From Erwinia sp. HDF1-3R (GTDB taxonomy: Bacteria; Pseudomonadota; Gammaproteobacteria; Enterobacterales; Enterobacteriaceae): a stretch of DNA of 64,000 bases. Each line of letters starts with the position of its first letter. Position 1 is the first letter of the stretch. Where the stretch lies: the NCBI RefSeq assembly GCF_039621855.1, contig NZ_CP155071.1:3596001-3660000 (forward strand). Reading direction: 5' to 3'. Shown piece after piece: positions 18,190-29,140 of this stretch. The notes under the pieces were generated by a model. That model worked only from the letters and a program-made list of their open reading frames with translations. It was not told where the DNA came from and searched no databases. The position numbers and the translations under genes are program-made.

Positions 18190-20622
18190 TTATTTATCCA
18201 GTGCGTAGGCAATCACGTAGTCACCCCGATCCGGGGACTGACGCGCACCGCCAGCAGAAATCAGGATGTACTGTTTTCCGGTTTTAGGCGATTTGTAGCT
18301 GATTGGGCCGCCCTGGCTACCAACCGGCAGGCGTGCTTTCCACACTTCTTTACCGGTGGCAGTATCGAATGCGCGCAGATAGTAATCCTGTGTGCCAGCG
18401 ATAAACACCAGCCCACCCTGCGTCGCCAGCGTACCGCCCAGCGTTGGCATACCCACCGGCATCTTCACGTGCATTTTGATGCCGAATGGACCGGTATCCT
18501 GTACCGTTCCAACCGGTACCTGCCAGACCACTTTACGCGTCTTCAGGTCGACCGCAGAAAGCGTACCAAACGGTGGCTTCTGGCAGGGAATGCCCAGCGG
18601 AGACATAAAGCGATTTTTATTTACCGCGTAAGGCGTGCCTTTAAGCGGTACCGCTCCCATACCGGTGTTGATCGCTTCACCGCCGTTGCTACCACGTGAA
18701 ATCGCCGCGGTGTTGGCTGGGATCATTTGCACCCACAGACCCAGACGCATATCATTCACAAAGATGAGATGGTTATTAGGGTCGGTAGAGAGGCTACCCC
18801 AGTTCATGCCGCCCAGCGAGCCCGGGAAGCTAAGCGCTTTATCGGTACCGGGTACGGTATACAGGCCATCATAGCGCATTGATTTAAAGCCAATGCGGCA
18901 GGCCAGCTGGTCGAATGGCGTGGCACCCCACATATCAGATTCGGTCAGCGTTTCGGCACCGATCTGCGGCATCCCGACGGACTTAGGCTGGGTGGCAGTA
19001 TACTGCTCGTTCGGAATGTTCCCTTTCTTAACCGGGAACTCCTTCACTTCGGTCAGCGGCTTACCGGTCAGGCGATCCAGCACGTAGATCTGACCTGCTT
19101 TGGTCCCAATAACCACGGCGGGTTTAGTAGTGCCATCTTTTTCCGGGAAGTCGATAAGGCTTGGCTGCATCGGTAAGTCGAAGTCCCACAGATCGTTATG
19201 TACGGTCTGATAAACCCATTTCTCTTTACCGGTGGTTGCATCAACGGCCAGAATCGAGGCGCCATATTTGTGGTTAAGCGCGGTACGGGTTGCGCCCCAC
19301 AGGTCAACGGACGAGCTGCCCATAGGCATAAATACGGTGTTCATGCCGGGATCGTAGGACATCGGGCCCCATGAGTTCGGCGTACTGCGCACGTAGGTTT
19401 CGCCGGGCTTCAGCTTAGCCGTTGGGTCATCTTTACCCGGATCGAACGCCCAGCGCATCGCGCCGGTGATCACATCGAAACCGCGAATCACGCCGCCAGG
19501 CATATCGGTCTGGACGTTATCCGCTACGCGACCGCCCACCACCACGGTGGTGCCTGCAAGCGTTGGCGCAGAGGTCAGCTGATATTTAGGATCTTCAGCC
19601 TGGCCCAGGCCATCTTTCAGATTGACCACGCCGTGGTCGCCAAAGTTCTGGCAGAACTCACCGTTATCGGCGTTGATAGCAATCAGGCGCGCATCAATGG
19701 TGTTCATCAGCAGACGACGCTGGCAGGTATCACCTGCTGCCAGTGCAGGCTGAGGAACCGGCGTAGAGCCAGGAACGGTAGGCTGAGTCAGCGGCTTGGT
19801 TGCATCAAAGTAAGCCAGACCACGGCAGCGGTTCCAGACTTCCGCCTGAGCGTTAACGACGCGCTTCCAGATCTCTTTACCGGTATCGGCATTAACGGCG
19901 ATAACGTTGTTATGCGGGGTACAGAGATAGAGCACATCGCCAATCTGTAGCGGCGTCTGCTGATCTTCTGCGCCGTTGCCCGTAGGGCTTTCAGGGATAT
20001 CACCGGTGTGATAAGTCCAGGCCACCTTCAGATCTTTTACGTTATCGCGGGTAATCTGATCCAGCGCGACGAAGCGGCTGCCGCCCGGCGTGTTACCGTA
20101 GTTATCCCAGTTTTTTTGCTCAGCGGCTTTATTAACCGGCACCAGCGGCAGCTCTTTACCGTCAGCAACGGGAGAGTGTGGCTGAAACATCTGCGCGAAG
20201 GTGGCGACCATACCGATAGCCACCAGCGCGGCGATGGCCCATGCAGGCTTCGTCGCTGGCGTTTTCCCTTCGCGCTTACGCAGTGCTGGCAGCGTAACCA
20301 GCGCCAGCAGCAGGAAGCCCGCCAGCGTCATCAGGCGTGACACCAGCGGCCAGAAATCTATTCCCGCATCCTGCACGGCCCAGATGGCAGAGCCAATAAA
20401 GACCAGGACAAAAAGGGTAACGGCAGAGGATTTACGGCGGAAGAATTGAATAGCAGAGAGAACGGTGACGATACCAGCAATCACGAAATACCAGCTGCCA
20501 CCCAGTGAAACCAGTTTCCCACCACCAATGACAAAGTAGAGGCCGGTTGCAAGGAACAGTAAGCCCAGCACAAAGCACCACAAGCCCAGCCATTTAGATG
20601 ACGGGGCGTTCGTTTGAGACAT
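18190..20622 (-). CDS. gcd: Membrane-bound PQQ-dependent glucose dehydrogenase family protein
   Basis: An 810-residue quinoprotein. The N-terminal quarter has five hydrophobic helices (about 10-150) that anchor it and carry electrons to ubiquinone. The periplasmic eight-bladed PQQ propeller follows, with GWAW-like blade ends, WVYQTVHNDLWDFDLPMQP, ADNVQTDMPGGVIRGFDV and GKQYILISAGGARQ near the end. E. coli Gcd (796) aligns throughout. It oxidises glucose to gluconolactone in the periplasm; quinate/shikimate dehydrogenases share the family, so the substrate is not certain. It needs PQQ, and no pqq genes are in the window. It is not at the E. coli gcd locus. Confidence 0.87.
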   Translation of the reverse strand: MSQTNAPSSKWLGLWCFVLGLLFLATGLYFVIGGGKLVSLGGSWYFVIAGIVTVLSAIQFFRRKSSAVTLFVLVFIGSAIWAVQDAGIDFWPLVSRLMTLAGFLLLALVTLPALRKREGKTPATKPAWAIAALVAIGMVATFAQMFQPHSPVADGKELPLVPVNKAAEQKNWDNYGNTPGGSRFVALDQITRDNVKDLKVAWTYHTGDIPESPTGNGAEDQQTPLQIGDVLYLCTPHNNVIAVNADTGKEIWKRVVNAQAEVWNRCRGLAYFDATKPLTQPTVPGSTPVPQPALAAGDTCQRRLLMNTIDARLIAINADNGEFCQNFGDHGVVNLKDGLGQAEDPKYQLTSAPTLAGTTVVVGGRVADNVQTDMPGGVIRGFDVITGAMRWAFDPGKDDPTAKLKPGETYVRSTPNSWGPMSYDPGMNTVFMPMGSSSVDLWGATRTALNHKYGASILAVDATTGKEKWVYQTVHNDLWDFDLPMQPSLIDFPEKDGTTKPAVVIGTKAGQIYVLDRLTGKPLTEVKEFPVKKGNIPNEQYTATQPKSVGMPQIGAETLTESDMWGATPFDQLACRIGFKSMRYDGLYTVPGTDKALSFPGSLGGMNWGSLSTDPNNHLIFVNDMRLGLWVQMIPANTAAISRGSNGGEAINTGMGAVPLKGTPYAVNKNRFMSPLGIPCQKPPFGTLSAVDLKTRKVVWQVPVGTVQDTGPFGIKMHVKMPVGMPTLGGTLATQGGLVFIAGTQDYYLRAFDTATGKEVWKARLPVGSQGGPISYKSPKTGKQYILISAGGARQSPDRGDYVIAYALDK

Positions 20623-21239
20623 GATAAAAATACTCCTGAACTAAATAGGGCCTTAGCACAATCTTCATTCTCTGTCTGTTACCCACACCCGATGACGCGG
20701 GACCAGAAAGAAAAGAACATTATTCTTTAGTCGCTTATTTTAATTAACAATTTGATACGGGTCTGCCCCGTTTCTCGCTAACCAATACCGCAGTTTTCGT
20801 CCCCTGGTGGAGAACTGTGTCACTCAGCTAACCAAAAAATTGTACCACGCGGTTCATAAAGCTATAAACATAAAATTAACAAATAACACACTTACAGACC
20901 AAAAATCCGCTCTGGTAACAGCAGTAATTTCAATGAAATAATAGTTCATATAATCAATAATTCATTTTATCTAAAGAATAATTTCGGTATTTTTCAGTTA
21001 AAACAACAAGCGGAATGGCAACCCAGAGCATGGCGGGTAGAAAAGCGATTAATTAACCTTATAATAATTACAGGATTAGCTGCGGCCAGGCTAATGTTTT
21101 TCAGGGCGGCTTATTACAAACTGCCTGTTGAGCTATTTATTACCATGATATCTGTCAGGCTATTCCAGCACTGGCATCTTTATGCACTCTGAAGAGTTTG
21201 GAATAGTGTAAGCTCAGGAAAATTCTGTATCTGGCAGAT
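20623..21239 (-). other. AT-rich intergenic stretch upstream of gcd
   Basis: About 617 bases without a convincing reading frame. It should hold the gcd promoter. An 8-base inverted repeat (CTATTCCA 21160-21167, TGGAATAG 21199-21206) lies near the right end. In E. coli the corresponding gap between xseA and der holds yfgJ, which is not seen here. Base composition is clearly more AT-rich than the neighbouring genes. Confidence 0.6.
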
Positions 21240-21240
21240 A

Positions 21241-21264
21241 AAAAAAGGGGCCATCAGGCCCCTT
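21241..21264 (-). terminator. Rho-independent terminator of der
   Basis: On the minus strand AAGGGGCC, a four-base loop and GGCCCCTT run into TTTTTT, six bases after the der stop. Confidence 0.9.
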
Positions 21265-21269
21265 CAGGT

Positions 21270-22760
21270 TTAACGTTTGTTCTTTTTCAGGTGACTCATC
21301 AGACGCTTGCGTTTGCGCTGCTGGTTTGGCGTCAGCAGGTTGCGTTTACCGGCAAACGGATTATCGCCCTCTTTGAACTGAATACGGATAGGCGTACCCA
21401 TCACCTCCAGCGAGCGGCGGAAATAGTTCATCAGATAGCGTTTATACGAATCCGGCAGATCTTTGACCTGGTTACCGTGGATAACCACAATCGGTGGATT
21501 GTAGCCACCAGCGTGGGCGTATTTCAGCTTAACGCGACGGCCCTGAACCAGCGGCGGCTGATGGTCGTCAGCGGCCATGTTCATAATACGGGTCAGCATT
21601 GACGTATTAACACGCCGGGTTGAACAATCATAGGCTTCGGTAACGGATTCAAACAGGTTACCTACCCCACTGCCGTGTAGCGCAGAGATAAAATGCACGC
21701 GGGCGAAGTCGATAAAGCCCAGACGCAGGTCCAGCGCATCTTTCACCTCATCGCGCGCTTCCTGCGTCATGCCATCCCACTTGTTAACCACAATCACCAG
21801 TGAGCGACCGCTGTTAAGGATAAAGCCCAGTAGCGACAGATCCTGATCGGAGATACCTTCGCGGGCATCAATGATCAACATCACTACGTTGGCATCTTCG
21901 ATGGCTTTAAGCGTTTTGATGACCGAAAATTTCTCAACGGTATCGGTAATTTTTCCGCGCTTACGCACACCGGCGGTGTCGATCAGAATATATTCACGAC
22001 CGTCACGCTCCATGGGAATATAGATACTGTCGCGCGTGGTGCCCGGCATATCGTATACCACCACCCGCTCCTCGCCGAGGATACGGTTCGTCAGCGTCGA
22101 TTTGCCCACGTTAGGGCGTCCGACGATGGCCAGTTTGATCGGCAGATCGAGAGGGTTAAAGTCATCCTCAGCCTCTTCCTGCGCCTCATCGCTCTCTTCG
22201 GCTTCCAGCGCCGCCCAGTAGGCTGCGTTCTCTTCTTCCTCGGTCAGCGGTGCCTGGGGCACCACTTCTTCCATCCACGGCAGGAGGACCATTTCCAGCA
22301 GGCTGGTCACGCCACGTCCGTGAGAGGCGGCGATCGGGTGAATTTCACCCAGGCCCAGCGCATAGAAGTCAACCACGGCGGAATCAGGATCCATGCCGTC
22401 GGTTTTATTGGCCACCAGAAAGGTGGGTTTCTGCCGCGAGCGCAGATGTTGGGCAATGCCCTGATCGGCAGGCATCAGACCGGCGCGGGCATCGACCATA
22501 AACAGCACCACGTCAGCTTCCTCAATCGCCAACAGAGACTGCTCGGCCATGCGCGTTTCCACGCCCTCTTCGTTGCCATCAATACCGCCGGTATCAATGC
22601 AAATATACTCCCGCCCTTCGACCTCGGCACGACCGTATTTTCGGTCACGCGTAAGGCCAGGAAAATCCGCCACCAGCGCATCTCGCGTGTGCGTGAGACG
22701 GTTAAACAGGGTGGATTTTCCCACATTGGGACGCCCGACCAGCGCGACCACAGGTACCAT
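21270..22760 (-). CDS. der: Ribosome-assembly GTPase Der (EngA)
   Basis: Essential double GTPase that matures the 50S subunit. It is 496 residues. G domain 1 starts [16 protein letters not shown] and G domain 2 (from about residue 209) [16 protein letters not shown]. Both have DTxG switch motifs ([20 protein letters not shown]) and NKxD (VANKTDG, VVNKWDG). An acidic linker rich in Glu/Asp joins them, and a KH-like C-terminal domain ends in a basic tail ([17 protein letters not shown]). It is followed by its own terminator and preceded by bamB on the same strand. Confidence 0.98.
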   Translation of the reverse strand: MVPVVALVGRPNVGKSTLFNRLTHTRDALVADFPGLTRDRKYGRAEVEGREYICIDTGGIDGNEEGVETRMAEQSLLAIEEADVVLFMVDARAGLMPADQGIAQHLRSRQKPTFLVANKTDGMDPDSAVVDFYALGLGEIHPIAASHGRGVTSLLEMVLLPWMEEVVPQAPLTEEEENAAYWAALEAEESDEAQEEAEDDFNPLDLPIKLAIVGRPNVGKSTLTNRILGEERVVVYDMPGTTRDSIYIPMERDGREYILIDTAGVRKRGKITDTVEKFSVIKTLKAIEDANVVMLIIDAREGISDQDLSLLGFILNSGRSLVIVVNKWDGMTQEARDEVKDALDLRLGFIDFARVHFISALHGSGVGNLFESVTEAYDCSTRRVNTSMLTRIMNMAADDHQPPLVQGRRVKLKYAHAGGYNPPIVVIHGNQVKDLPDSYKRYLMNYFRRSLEVMGTPIRIQFKEGDNPFAGKRNLLTPNQQRKRKRLMSHLKKNKR

Positions 22761-22883
22761 ATTGAAGCCTCATTACAAAAATTAAGCGCCTGACATACAC
22801 CTTATTCTATACGACAAACAAAGGTTGCTGCCGCAAGGGCTCAGGCTGACGGCGTCAAGAATAACACGCCCAGAGAAAAACGA

Positions 22884-22911
22884 AACGGCCCCTGACGAAT
22901 CAGGAGCCGTT
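22884..22911 (-). terminator. Hairpin downstream of bamB
   Basis: On the minus strand AACGGCTCCTGA, a four-base loop and TCAGGGGCCGTT, with one mismatched pair, are followed by TCGTTTTTC. It probably separates bamB from der at least partly. Confidence 0.7.
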
Positions 22912-22935
22912 ACAGAGTGACGATCTAAGAAGGTA

Positions 22936-24117
22936 TTAGCGGGTAAACGCGTAAACTTCGCCGCCCTTCGCCTGAATTAACAGCTTGTCGCTGGCGACTA
23001 CTGGCTCGGTCTGGAAGCCGGAGCTGTCGACTTTCTGCTGGGCAACGAAACGCCCATCGTCAGTGTTGATCCAGTGCAGATAGCCTTCGCTGTCGCCAAC
23101 CACAATATAACCGTTGAAGAGCACCGGTGAGGTCAGGTTACGGTGCAGCAGATCGCTTTGACGCCAGACCGTTACGCCCCCTTCCGTGCTCAGAGCCACC
23201 ACGCGGTCGTCCTGATCAACCAGGTAGATACGGCCCGCATCAACGATCATATCGTGTACAGAGCCGATTTCACGCTTCCACAGGATCTGGCCGGAGCGGA
23301 GATCCAGCGCGCTGAGATTGCCATTATAGGCCAGCGCATAGACCACGCCGTTCAGGACGATTGGGGTGGTATCCACGTCGGACAGACGGTCAATTTCCGT
23401 TGCGCCAGTCGGCTGGGAAATACGCTGCTGCCAGATAATCTGGCCCTGATTCATCATCACCGCGCTGACGCGTCCGTTGTCACCGCCCACAATAGCCGCA
23501 CCGAAGGCGGTCGCGGGTGCTGACTCACCGCGCAGCGACAGGGCTGGCACGTCAAGGTTGACCGTCCATTTCACCGCGCCGTTGGTCTGGTCCAGACCCT
23601 GCAACATACCGTTGCTGGTGTGGATCAGCACCAGGCCATCACTGACCACCGGACGTGAGAGCACTTCACCGGCCGCTTTAGCCTGCCAGGCAATGGAGCC
23701 GTCGCTGCTGTTTAAGGCATAAACCTGTGCGCGTTCGCTGCCGACGTAGACGTGTCCACCGTCGACGGTCACGCCACCGGAGAGCAGCGCGGGATGATTT
23801 TTAGAGAAAAAGCCGGTTTTTTCTGACAGATCGACTTTCCACTGCTCTTTGCCATCACCCGCGTTTAGCGCTTTGACGATGCCGAAGCGATCGGCCGCAT
23901 AAACGGTACTGTCTGCCCAGGTCGGATGCAGGTTGGAGTAGAAATCACCTACGCCGTCACCGACCGACGTGCTCCAGACTTTTTCCGGGGTAAACTGATT
24001 TTCTACTTTTGGCAGCGGCGACATTTTGACCACGTCTTCTTCGCCGCTAAACCATGAACATCCGCTAAGTAAGGTGACTGAGATCAGTCCCGGCAGAAGT
24101 ATCTTACGCAATTCCAT
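22936..24117 (-). CDS. bamB: Outer-membrane assembly lipoprotein BamB
   Basis: A periplasm-facing outer-membrane lipoprotein of 393 residues. The signal peptide ends in the lipobox LLSGC (Cys at about 20), followed by an eight-bladed beta propeller with repeated blade ends such as GKEQWKVDL, GSIAWQAKA, GAVKWTVNL and GQILWKREI. BamB supports BamA in inserting beta-barrel proteins. yfgM and hisS lie upstream on the same strand in the E. coli order. Confidence 0.97.
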   Translation of the reverse strand: MELRKILLPGLISVTLLSGCSWFSGEEDVVKMSPLPKVENQFTPEKVWSTSVGDGVGDFYSNLHPTWADSTVYAADRFGIVKALNAGDGKEQWKVDLSEKTGFFSKNHPALLSGGVTVDGGHVYVGSERAQVYALNSSDGSIAWQAKAAGEVLSRPVVSDGLVLIHTSNGMLQGLDQTNGAVKWTVNLDVPALSLRGESAPATAFGAAIVGGDNGRVSAVMMNQGQIIWQQRISQPTGATEIDRLSDVDTTPIVLNGVVYALAYNGNLSALDLRSGQILWKREIGSVHDMIVDAGRIYLVDQDDRVVALSTEGGVTVWRQSDLLHRNLTSPVLFNGYIVVGDSEGYLHWINTDDGRFVAQQKVDSSGFQTEPVVASDKLLIQAKGGEVYAFTR

Positions 24118-24162
24118 GAAATCCCTCTTGAGCCTGTTTGAGGCAATTTAAACCGCCGGACG

Positions 24163-24783
24163 TTAGCCCGGCAGATTATTCATCTTCATTTGCAGCATCT
24201 CTTTCAGCGCCGGTGACGCATCAGAGGCAATGCCTTTACTCCAGGCATCGCGCGCGCCGTGGGTATCACCTTTACTCAGCAGAGCTTCTCCGCGTACGTC
24301 GGCGACAATCGCTGTCCAGCCATCACCCTTCACGCTGTCGAGGGTTTTTAACACCTCATCCGGCTTCTTCTGCTGCAGCTGAATACGCGCCAGACGCATA
24401 TTCATCACCGCCTGAAGGTTGGCATCGTTGGTATCTTTCAGCCCGACCTGGAGCTGCTCGGCGGCTTTATCCAGCTGATTCGCATCCACATAGCGCTTAG
24501 CCAGATCCAGCGAAGCCAGCGCACCATAGGTATTGCTGTTTTCGCTGGCAAATTTCGCCGCCGCGTCCAGCGTTGCAGGCTTGCTGGCATCCAGCGCGGT
24601 CGAAACCTGCTGATAAGACGCCGAGGCCTGACGGCTGCCGCCATCTTCATGGCTGCTCCAGTAGCGCCAGCCTGCCAGCGCACCGATGCCAATAATCACT
24701 CCGATAACCAGCGCCTTGCCGTTCTGGGCAAAGAACTGTTTTACCGCGTCGATCTGTTCATTTTCGTTGCTATATACTTCCAC
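24163..24783 (-). CDS. yfgM: YfgM, ancillary SecYEG translocon protein
   Basis: Inner-membrane protein of 206 residues: a short cytoplasmic N-terminus, one helix (about 24-43, ALVIGVIIGIGALAGWRYW) and a periplasmic TPR-like domain. In E. coli YfgM associates with PpiD at the SecYEG exit and helps hand over envelope proteins. The start is GTG, with an AAGGAG about six bases upstream. It lies between hisS and bamB. Confidence 0.94.
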   Translation of the reverse strand: MEVYSNENEQIDAVKQFFAQNGKALVIGVIIGIGALAGWRYWSSHEDGGSRQASASYQQVSTALDASKPATLDAAAKFASENSNTYGALASLDLAKRYVDANQLDKAAEQLQVGLKDTNDANLQAVMNMRLARIQLQQKKPDEVLKTLDSVKGDGWTAIVADVRGEALLSKGDTHGARDAWSKGIASDASPALKEMLQMKMNNLPG

Positions 24784-24814
24784 GCAAACCTTCTCCTTTT
24801 AATCGCGATCCTGC

Positions 24815-26089
24815 TTATTTCAACATTACCGCGAGCGTTGCTGCAGCATCACGCTGCGCCAGCGTTTGCTGCTCGCCGTTGCGCAAATCTTTAATAACGA
24901 CCTGACCGTTAGCGACTTCGTCTTCACCCAGCACCAGCGCGACGCGCGCGCCCCACTTATCGGCACGGGCAAACTGCTTTTTGAAGTTGCCGCCGCCGAA
25001 GTTGGTCATCAGCTTAAGTGACGGGTCGGCATCACGCAGCTGCTCGGCCAGCTGCATCGCGGCAGACTGCACGCCCTGGCCCGAAGCGATAACATAGACA
25101 TCGACAATGCGCGTCGGTTCAAATTCAGGATTAACCGCCTGGACTAACAGTACCAGACGCTCCAGTCCCATCGCAAAGCCTACGGCTGGCGTTGCGCGTC
25201 CGCCGAGCTGATCCACCAGGCCATCATAGCGCCCGCCCGCACATACGGTCCCCTGCGCGCCAAGGCTACTGGTGACCCATTCAAAAACGGTGCGATTATA
25301 GTAATCAAGTCCGCGCACCAGCCGCTGATTAACGGTATAGGCGATACCCGCTGCATCCAGTAGCTTACGCATCCCTTCAAAGTGCTCACGGGATTCGGCA
25401 TCCAGATAGTCACCCAGTTCTGGCGCGTCGTTAAGCAGCGTCTGCACGTCGGGATTTTTGCTGTCCAGCACGCGGAGCGGGTTACTGTACATGCGACGCT
25501 TGCAGTCTTCGTCGAGCACCTCTTTATGCTGCTCGAGGAAGGCCACCAGCGCCTCGCGATAGTTTGCGCGAGCCTCAAGGGAACCAATGGAGTTCAGCTC
25601 CAGACGAACGTGATCGGCAATGCCTAACGCTTTCCACCAGCGCGCCGTCATCATAATCAGTTCGGCATCAATATCCGGGCCCTGCAGGCCAAAGACTTCG
25701 GCACCAATCTGATAAAACTGACGGTAGCGCCCCTTCTGTGGACGCTCGTAGCGGAACATCGGACCGATATACCACAGACGCTGTTCCTGATTGTACAGCA
25801 GACCGTGTTCGATGCCGGCGCGCACGCAGCCCGCCGTGCCTTCCGGACGCAGCGTCAGGCTTTCACCATTGCGGTCATCGAAGGTGTACATCTCTTTTTC
25901 AACCACGTCGGTGACTTCACCGATAGCGCGTTTGAATAACGGGGTCTGCTCTACAATCGGCAGGCGGATTTCGCTGTAGCCATAGCTGGACAGCCCCTGC
26001 TTGAGGATCTGTTCAATACGCTGCCATACAACGGTATCCGCAGGCAGGTAATCATTCATGCCGCGAATAGCCTGGATATTTTTTGCCAC
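24815..26089 (-). CDS. hisS: Histidyl-tRNA synthetase
   Basis: Class II synthetase of 424 residues that charges tRNA-His. It shows motif 2 ([14 protein letters not shown]), the histidine-binding [11 protein letters not shown] and [21 protein letters not shown], motif 3 (GFAMGLERL) and the C-terminal anticodon-binding domain. The initiation codon is GTG, as in E. coli. It lies between ispG and yfgM on the same strand. Confidence 0.98.
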   Translation of the reverse strand: MAKNIQAIRGMNDYLPADTVVWQRIEQILKQGLSSYGYSEIRLPIVEQTPLFKRAIGEVTDVVEKEMYTFDDRNGESLTLRPEGTAGCVRAGIEHGLLYNQEQRLWYIGPMFRYERPQKGRYRQFYQIGAEVFGLQGPDIDAELIMMTARWWKALGIADHVRLELNSIGSLEARANYREALVAFLEQHKEVLDEDCKRRMYSNPLRVLDSKNPDVQTLLNDAPELGDYLDAESREHFEGMRKLLDAAGIAYTVNQRLVRGLDYYNRTVFEWVTSSLGAQGTVCAGGRYDGLVDQLGGRATPAVGFAMGLERLVLLVQAVNPEFEPTRIVDVYVIASGQGVQSAAMQLAEQLRDADPSLKLMTNFGGGNFKKQFARADKWGARVALVLGEDEVANGQVVIKDLRNGEQQTLAQRDAAATLAVMLK

Positions 26090-26118
26090 TACTTTTCTCT
26101 CACCCTTTAGCTGGAATC

Positions 26119-26141
26119 CCTGGCGAAATTTAATCGCCAGG
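26119..26141 (-). promoter_or_regulatory. Hairpin between ispG and hisS
   Basis: CCTGGCG, a nine-base loop and CGCCAGG form a perfect 7-bp stem about 30 bases upstream of hisS, without a T tract. It may be an intercistronic mRNA structure. Confidence 0.4.
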
Positions 26142-26186
26142 TTCAGTTCCGGCCGGTAAGTCGTAACTCACCCGCCAGCCGTCAGA

Positions 26187-27308
26187 TTATTTTTCAACCT
26201 GCTGGACGTCAATTCGACGGGACGCATCCATCATCGCTGCTTTTGCACGGATACGTGCTTCCAGCTGATCGATCATATCGTCATTGTCCAGGCGCTCACG
26301 AAGACGTACGCCATCCTCATAAAAGCCGCTTTTTTTATTGCTGCCGGTCACCCCAAGGGTGGAGACCAGCGCCTCACCGGGGCCGTTAACCACGCAGCCG
26401 ATGATTGACACGTCCATCGGCGTAATGATGTCTTCCAGCCGCTGCTCGAGCGCGTTAACCGTGCCAATCACGTCGAACTCCTGACGCGAACAGGTCGGGC
26501 AGGCAATAAAGTTGATGCCCCTGGCGCGAATACGCAGGGATTTCAGGATATCGAACCCAACCTTCACCTCTTCCACCGGGTCGGCCGCCAGGGAAATACG
26601 CAGCGTGTCACCAATTCCCTCGGAGAGAAGCAGGCCAAGACCGATCGCTGATTTCACCGATCCTGCCCGCGCGCCGCCCGCTTCCGTGATACCCAGGTGC
26701 AGAGGCTGATCGATCTGCTTAGCCAGCAGACGATAGGATTCTACGGCGAGGAACACATCTGAAGCTTTAACGCTGACTTTAAACTGATCGAAATTGAGGC
26801 GATCGAGATGATCGACATGGCGCATGGCCGACTCAAGCAGCGCCTGAGGCGTAGGTTCGCCATACTTTTCCTGCAGGTCCTTTTCCAGCGACCCGGCGTT
26901 GACGCCAATGCGAATCGGAATGTTGTAGTAGCGGGCGCAGTCAACCACCTGGCGGATACGCTCTTCGTTACCAATGTTGCCCGGATTGATGCGCAGGCAG
27001 TCAACGCCGTACTCGGCAACCTTAAGGGCAATACGGTAATCAAAATGGATATCGGCAACCAGCGGGACGTTAACCTGCTGCTTGATCAAACGGAAAGCCT
27101 CTGCGGCCTCCATGGTCGGTACGGAAACGCGTACGATATCGACGCCAACACGCTCAAGCGCTTTAATTTGGCCGACCGTTGCCGCCACGTCGGTGGTACG
27201 GGTATTCGTCATGGACTGTACGGCAATAGGTGCACCGTCGCCCACTGGCACCTTGCCGACGTAAATGCGCGTAGATTTGCGACGGATGATGGGTGCTTCG
27301 TTATGCAT
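26187..27308 (-). CDS. ispG: IspG, 4-hydroxy-3-methylbut-2-enyl diphosphate synthase
   Basis: [4Fe-4S] enzyme of the MEP isoprenoid pathway that converts MEcPP to HMBPP. The product is 373 residues. The cluster ligands are in [11 protein letters not shown] (two Cys) and [11 protein letters not shown] (Cys and Glu). The TIM barrel shows [22 protein letters not shown] and [13 protein letters not shown]. The ATG at 27308 is chosen over 27323 because GGAG lies seven bases before it and the product then starts MHNEAP as in E. coli. Its need for Fe-S clusters matters given the reduced isc locus in this window. Confidence 0.97.
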   Translation of the reverse strand: MHNEAPIIRRKSTRIYVGKVPVGDGAPIAVQSMTNTRTTDVAATVGQIKALERVGVDIVRVSVPTMEAAEAFRLIKQQVNVPLVADIHFDYRIALKVAEYGVDCLRINPGNIGNEERIRQVVDCARYYNIPIRIGVNAGSLEKDLQEKYGEPTPQALLESAMRHVDHLDRLNFDQFKVSVKASDVFLAVESYRLLAKQIDQPLHLGITEAGGARAGSVKSAIGLGLLLSEGIGDTLRISLAADPVEEVKVGFDILKSLRIRARGINFIACPTCSRQEFDVIGTVNALEQRLEDIITPMDVSIIGCVVNGPGEALVSTLGVTGSNKKSGFYEDGVRLRERLDNDDMIDQLEARIRAKAAMMDASRRIDVQQVEK

Positions 27309-27346
27309 GTTTTTTCTCCACAATCACTCGCGACCGGAAGGATGCG

Positions 27347-28336
27347 TTATTGCGCACCCACCGACAGGCGAGCAACCTGGTTGGTACGGATGAAACGACT
27401 CAAATCGACCGGCTGGCCCTGATAGTGAATCTGGACTGCGCTCGGTGCGCCAATTTTCAGGCGATAGGGAGCAGTGCCATTGAGGCTGAGTTTACCACCG
27501 CTGCGCTGCATGCCGCTGAACAGTTTTTTCCCCGAGGCATCGGTCACTTCCAGCCAGCAGTCTTTAAGAAAGTTCAGTACCAGCGCATTACGGTCAGCAG
27601 CGGAAGCGTCTACGCTGGCAGCGGCAACGGGCATCTGCCCGCTGGCGCTCACCGCTGCGTTATTATCGGCCTGCTGTGCGGGTGAAGCGGCAGCGGGCTG
27701 CTGCGTCACAGGTGCACTGTCCGCCGGGGCAGTGGCAGCAGGCGCGGCGGCGGGCGCCGCCTGAGGCGCAGGTTCAGCGTTCTGGGCGGGTTCATTCTGT
27801 ACCGGTGCACTGGCTGCCGTCTGCGAGCCGTCGGCGCTGTTATCGGTCAGAGGAATGGACTGACCGTTTTCGCTGCCAGAAGACGCGTTCTGATCGGCCA
27901 TTGACACCAGATCGTCCTGCGCGGCCTTATGGTTTTGCCACCACCAGGCACCCGTTAAACCGACCACCACAAACAACACCAGCCAGGTGAAGGTCATCAG
28001 CCAGCCGTCGCGTTTTTTACGCCGCTTCCCTAAAGAGAAACTTTGCATCGGTTCCACTTTCGCCGCGCGGACGGGGGCCTGTTTGGCCATCATCGGCAGC
28101 AGTTCTTCCTCAGGTACATGCACCAGACGTGCGTAAGAACGGATGTAACCCCGCAGGAAGGTCGACGCCAGATTGGCCGGCGATTTGTCCTCTTCTATCT
28201 CCCGGACGGTGGAAAGTTTCAGGCAGAGGCGCTCAGCAACGTTCTGCTGAGTGAGTCCCATCTCTTCACGGGCCCCGCGGAGGCGCTCGCCTGTTGAATT
28301 TACTGCTGTTTTGTCTTGATTGGCTTCAGTATTCAT
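27347..28336 (-). CDS. rodZ: Cytoskeletal protein RodZ
   Basis: Links MreB to the wall-elongation machinery. It is 329 residues: an N-terminal HTH (about 15-85; [20 protein letters not shown]), the basic juxtamembrane [12 protein letters not shown], one helix (about 112-133), a periplasmic linker very rich in Ala, Pro and Gln (about 145-250) and a C-terminal domain ([16 protein letters not shown] ... [17 protein letters not shown]). Its start overlaps the pilW stop by 11 bases, so the two are co-transcribed. Confidence 0.96.
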   Translation of the reverse strand: MNTEANQDKTAVNSTGERLRGAREEMGLTQQNVAERLCLKLSTVREIEEDKSPANLASTFLRGYIRSYARLVHVPEEELLPMMAKQAPVRAAKVEPMQSFSLGKRRKKRDGWLMTFTWLVLFVVVGLTGAWWWQNHKAAQDDLVSMADQNASSGSENGQSIPLTDNSADGSQTAASAPVQNEPAQNAEPAPQAAPAAAPAATAPADSAPVTQQPAAASPAQQADNNAAVSASGQMPVAAASVDASAADRNALVLNFLKDCWLEVTDASGKKLFSGMQRSGGKLSLNGTAPYRLKIGAPSAVQIHYQGQPVDLSRFIRTNQVARLSVGAQ

Positions 28337-29057
28337 TAGCTAAAAAATGCAGGTGCTGTATCGATTGTGGAAAATTTCGCGCCAGCTGCTCCCCGGCAAG
28401 CCTGACGCCCTCCGGATGCTGCGCCAGCGCGGCGAAGCGAATCTCTAACCACAGACTTTCCGCCGAAGCAGTAAAGTTGCGTTGATAAACATCTAACAGG
28501 AGCCGGGATGAAACCAGCTCCCTCTTTCCAAATCGCCTTTCGGCTTCTGCCAGCAACGCCAGGCCTTTATCCGGATGATGCATTGTCGCACGGGTGAGCG
28601 CGACGACAGCCTTATTCTGCTCTCCCGCAATGAGATAGCAGTAACCGGCATTCTCTAACGCATCCGCACGTCCGCCGTTTGACGTTAATTCTGCGGCCCT
28701 GCTGAACTGACGTTGAGCCGCATCATACTGCCCTAAACGACAGAGAAACGCACCGTAATTATTGATTACATCACGGTTTTCTGGAGCCAGAGCAAGTGCC
28801 GAACGATAAAAGTCCGTAGCGGCTTCCTCATCCCCCACCCGCTGCTGGTAGCGAGCCAGCGCCAGCTGGGTACGATAGTCCTGCGGGGCCAGCGCCGCCG
28901 CCTGGCGGAGGTTGCGCTGTGCAGCGATCAGGTCACCCTGAGTCAGATATTCAAGCCCTAACTGTAGTCGGGTTTGCACCCGTTCGCTGCGCGGCATGGC
29001 GGGGCTGCACCCCGCCATAAGTATGGCAATCAGCCATACCAGTAATCCTTTACCCAT
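28326..29057 (-). CDS. pilW: PilW/PilF-type TPR lipoprotein
   Basis: A 243-residue lipoprotein with signal peptide and lipobox LMAGC (Cys17), then about five TPR units (for example [60 protein letters not shown]). This family stabilises the type IV pilus secretin in Pseudomonas and Neisseria. It sits between rlmN and rodZ in many Enterobacterales even where no full pilus set is known, so its job in this host is unsettled. GGAGG lies six bases upstream of the ATG. Confidence 0.88.
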   Translation of the reverse strand: MGKGLLVWLIAILMAGCSPAMPRSERVQTRLQLGLEYLTQGDLIAAQRNLRQAAALAPQDYRTQLALARYQQRVGDEEAATDFYRSALALAPENRDVINNYGAFLCRLGQYDAAQRQFSRAAELTSNGGRADALENAGYCYLIAGEQNKAVVALTRATMHHPDKGLALLAEAERRFGKRELVSSRLLLDVYQRNFTASAESLWLEIRFAALAQHPEGVRLAGEQLARNFPQSIQHLHFLANEY

Positions 29058-29140
29058 CCCGGCCTCCCTGAGGTTAAGCGCACTATCCTACGCCAATCCC
29101 CTCAGGTCCAACAGCAGCCCCGTCGCTGAAGCCTCAGGTT

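Noticed and set aside
20623-21239. Search for yfgJ or another small gene
   Set aside because: No frame with a ribosome-binding site or a CxxC zinc-ribbon pattern was found in this AT-rich gap.
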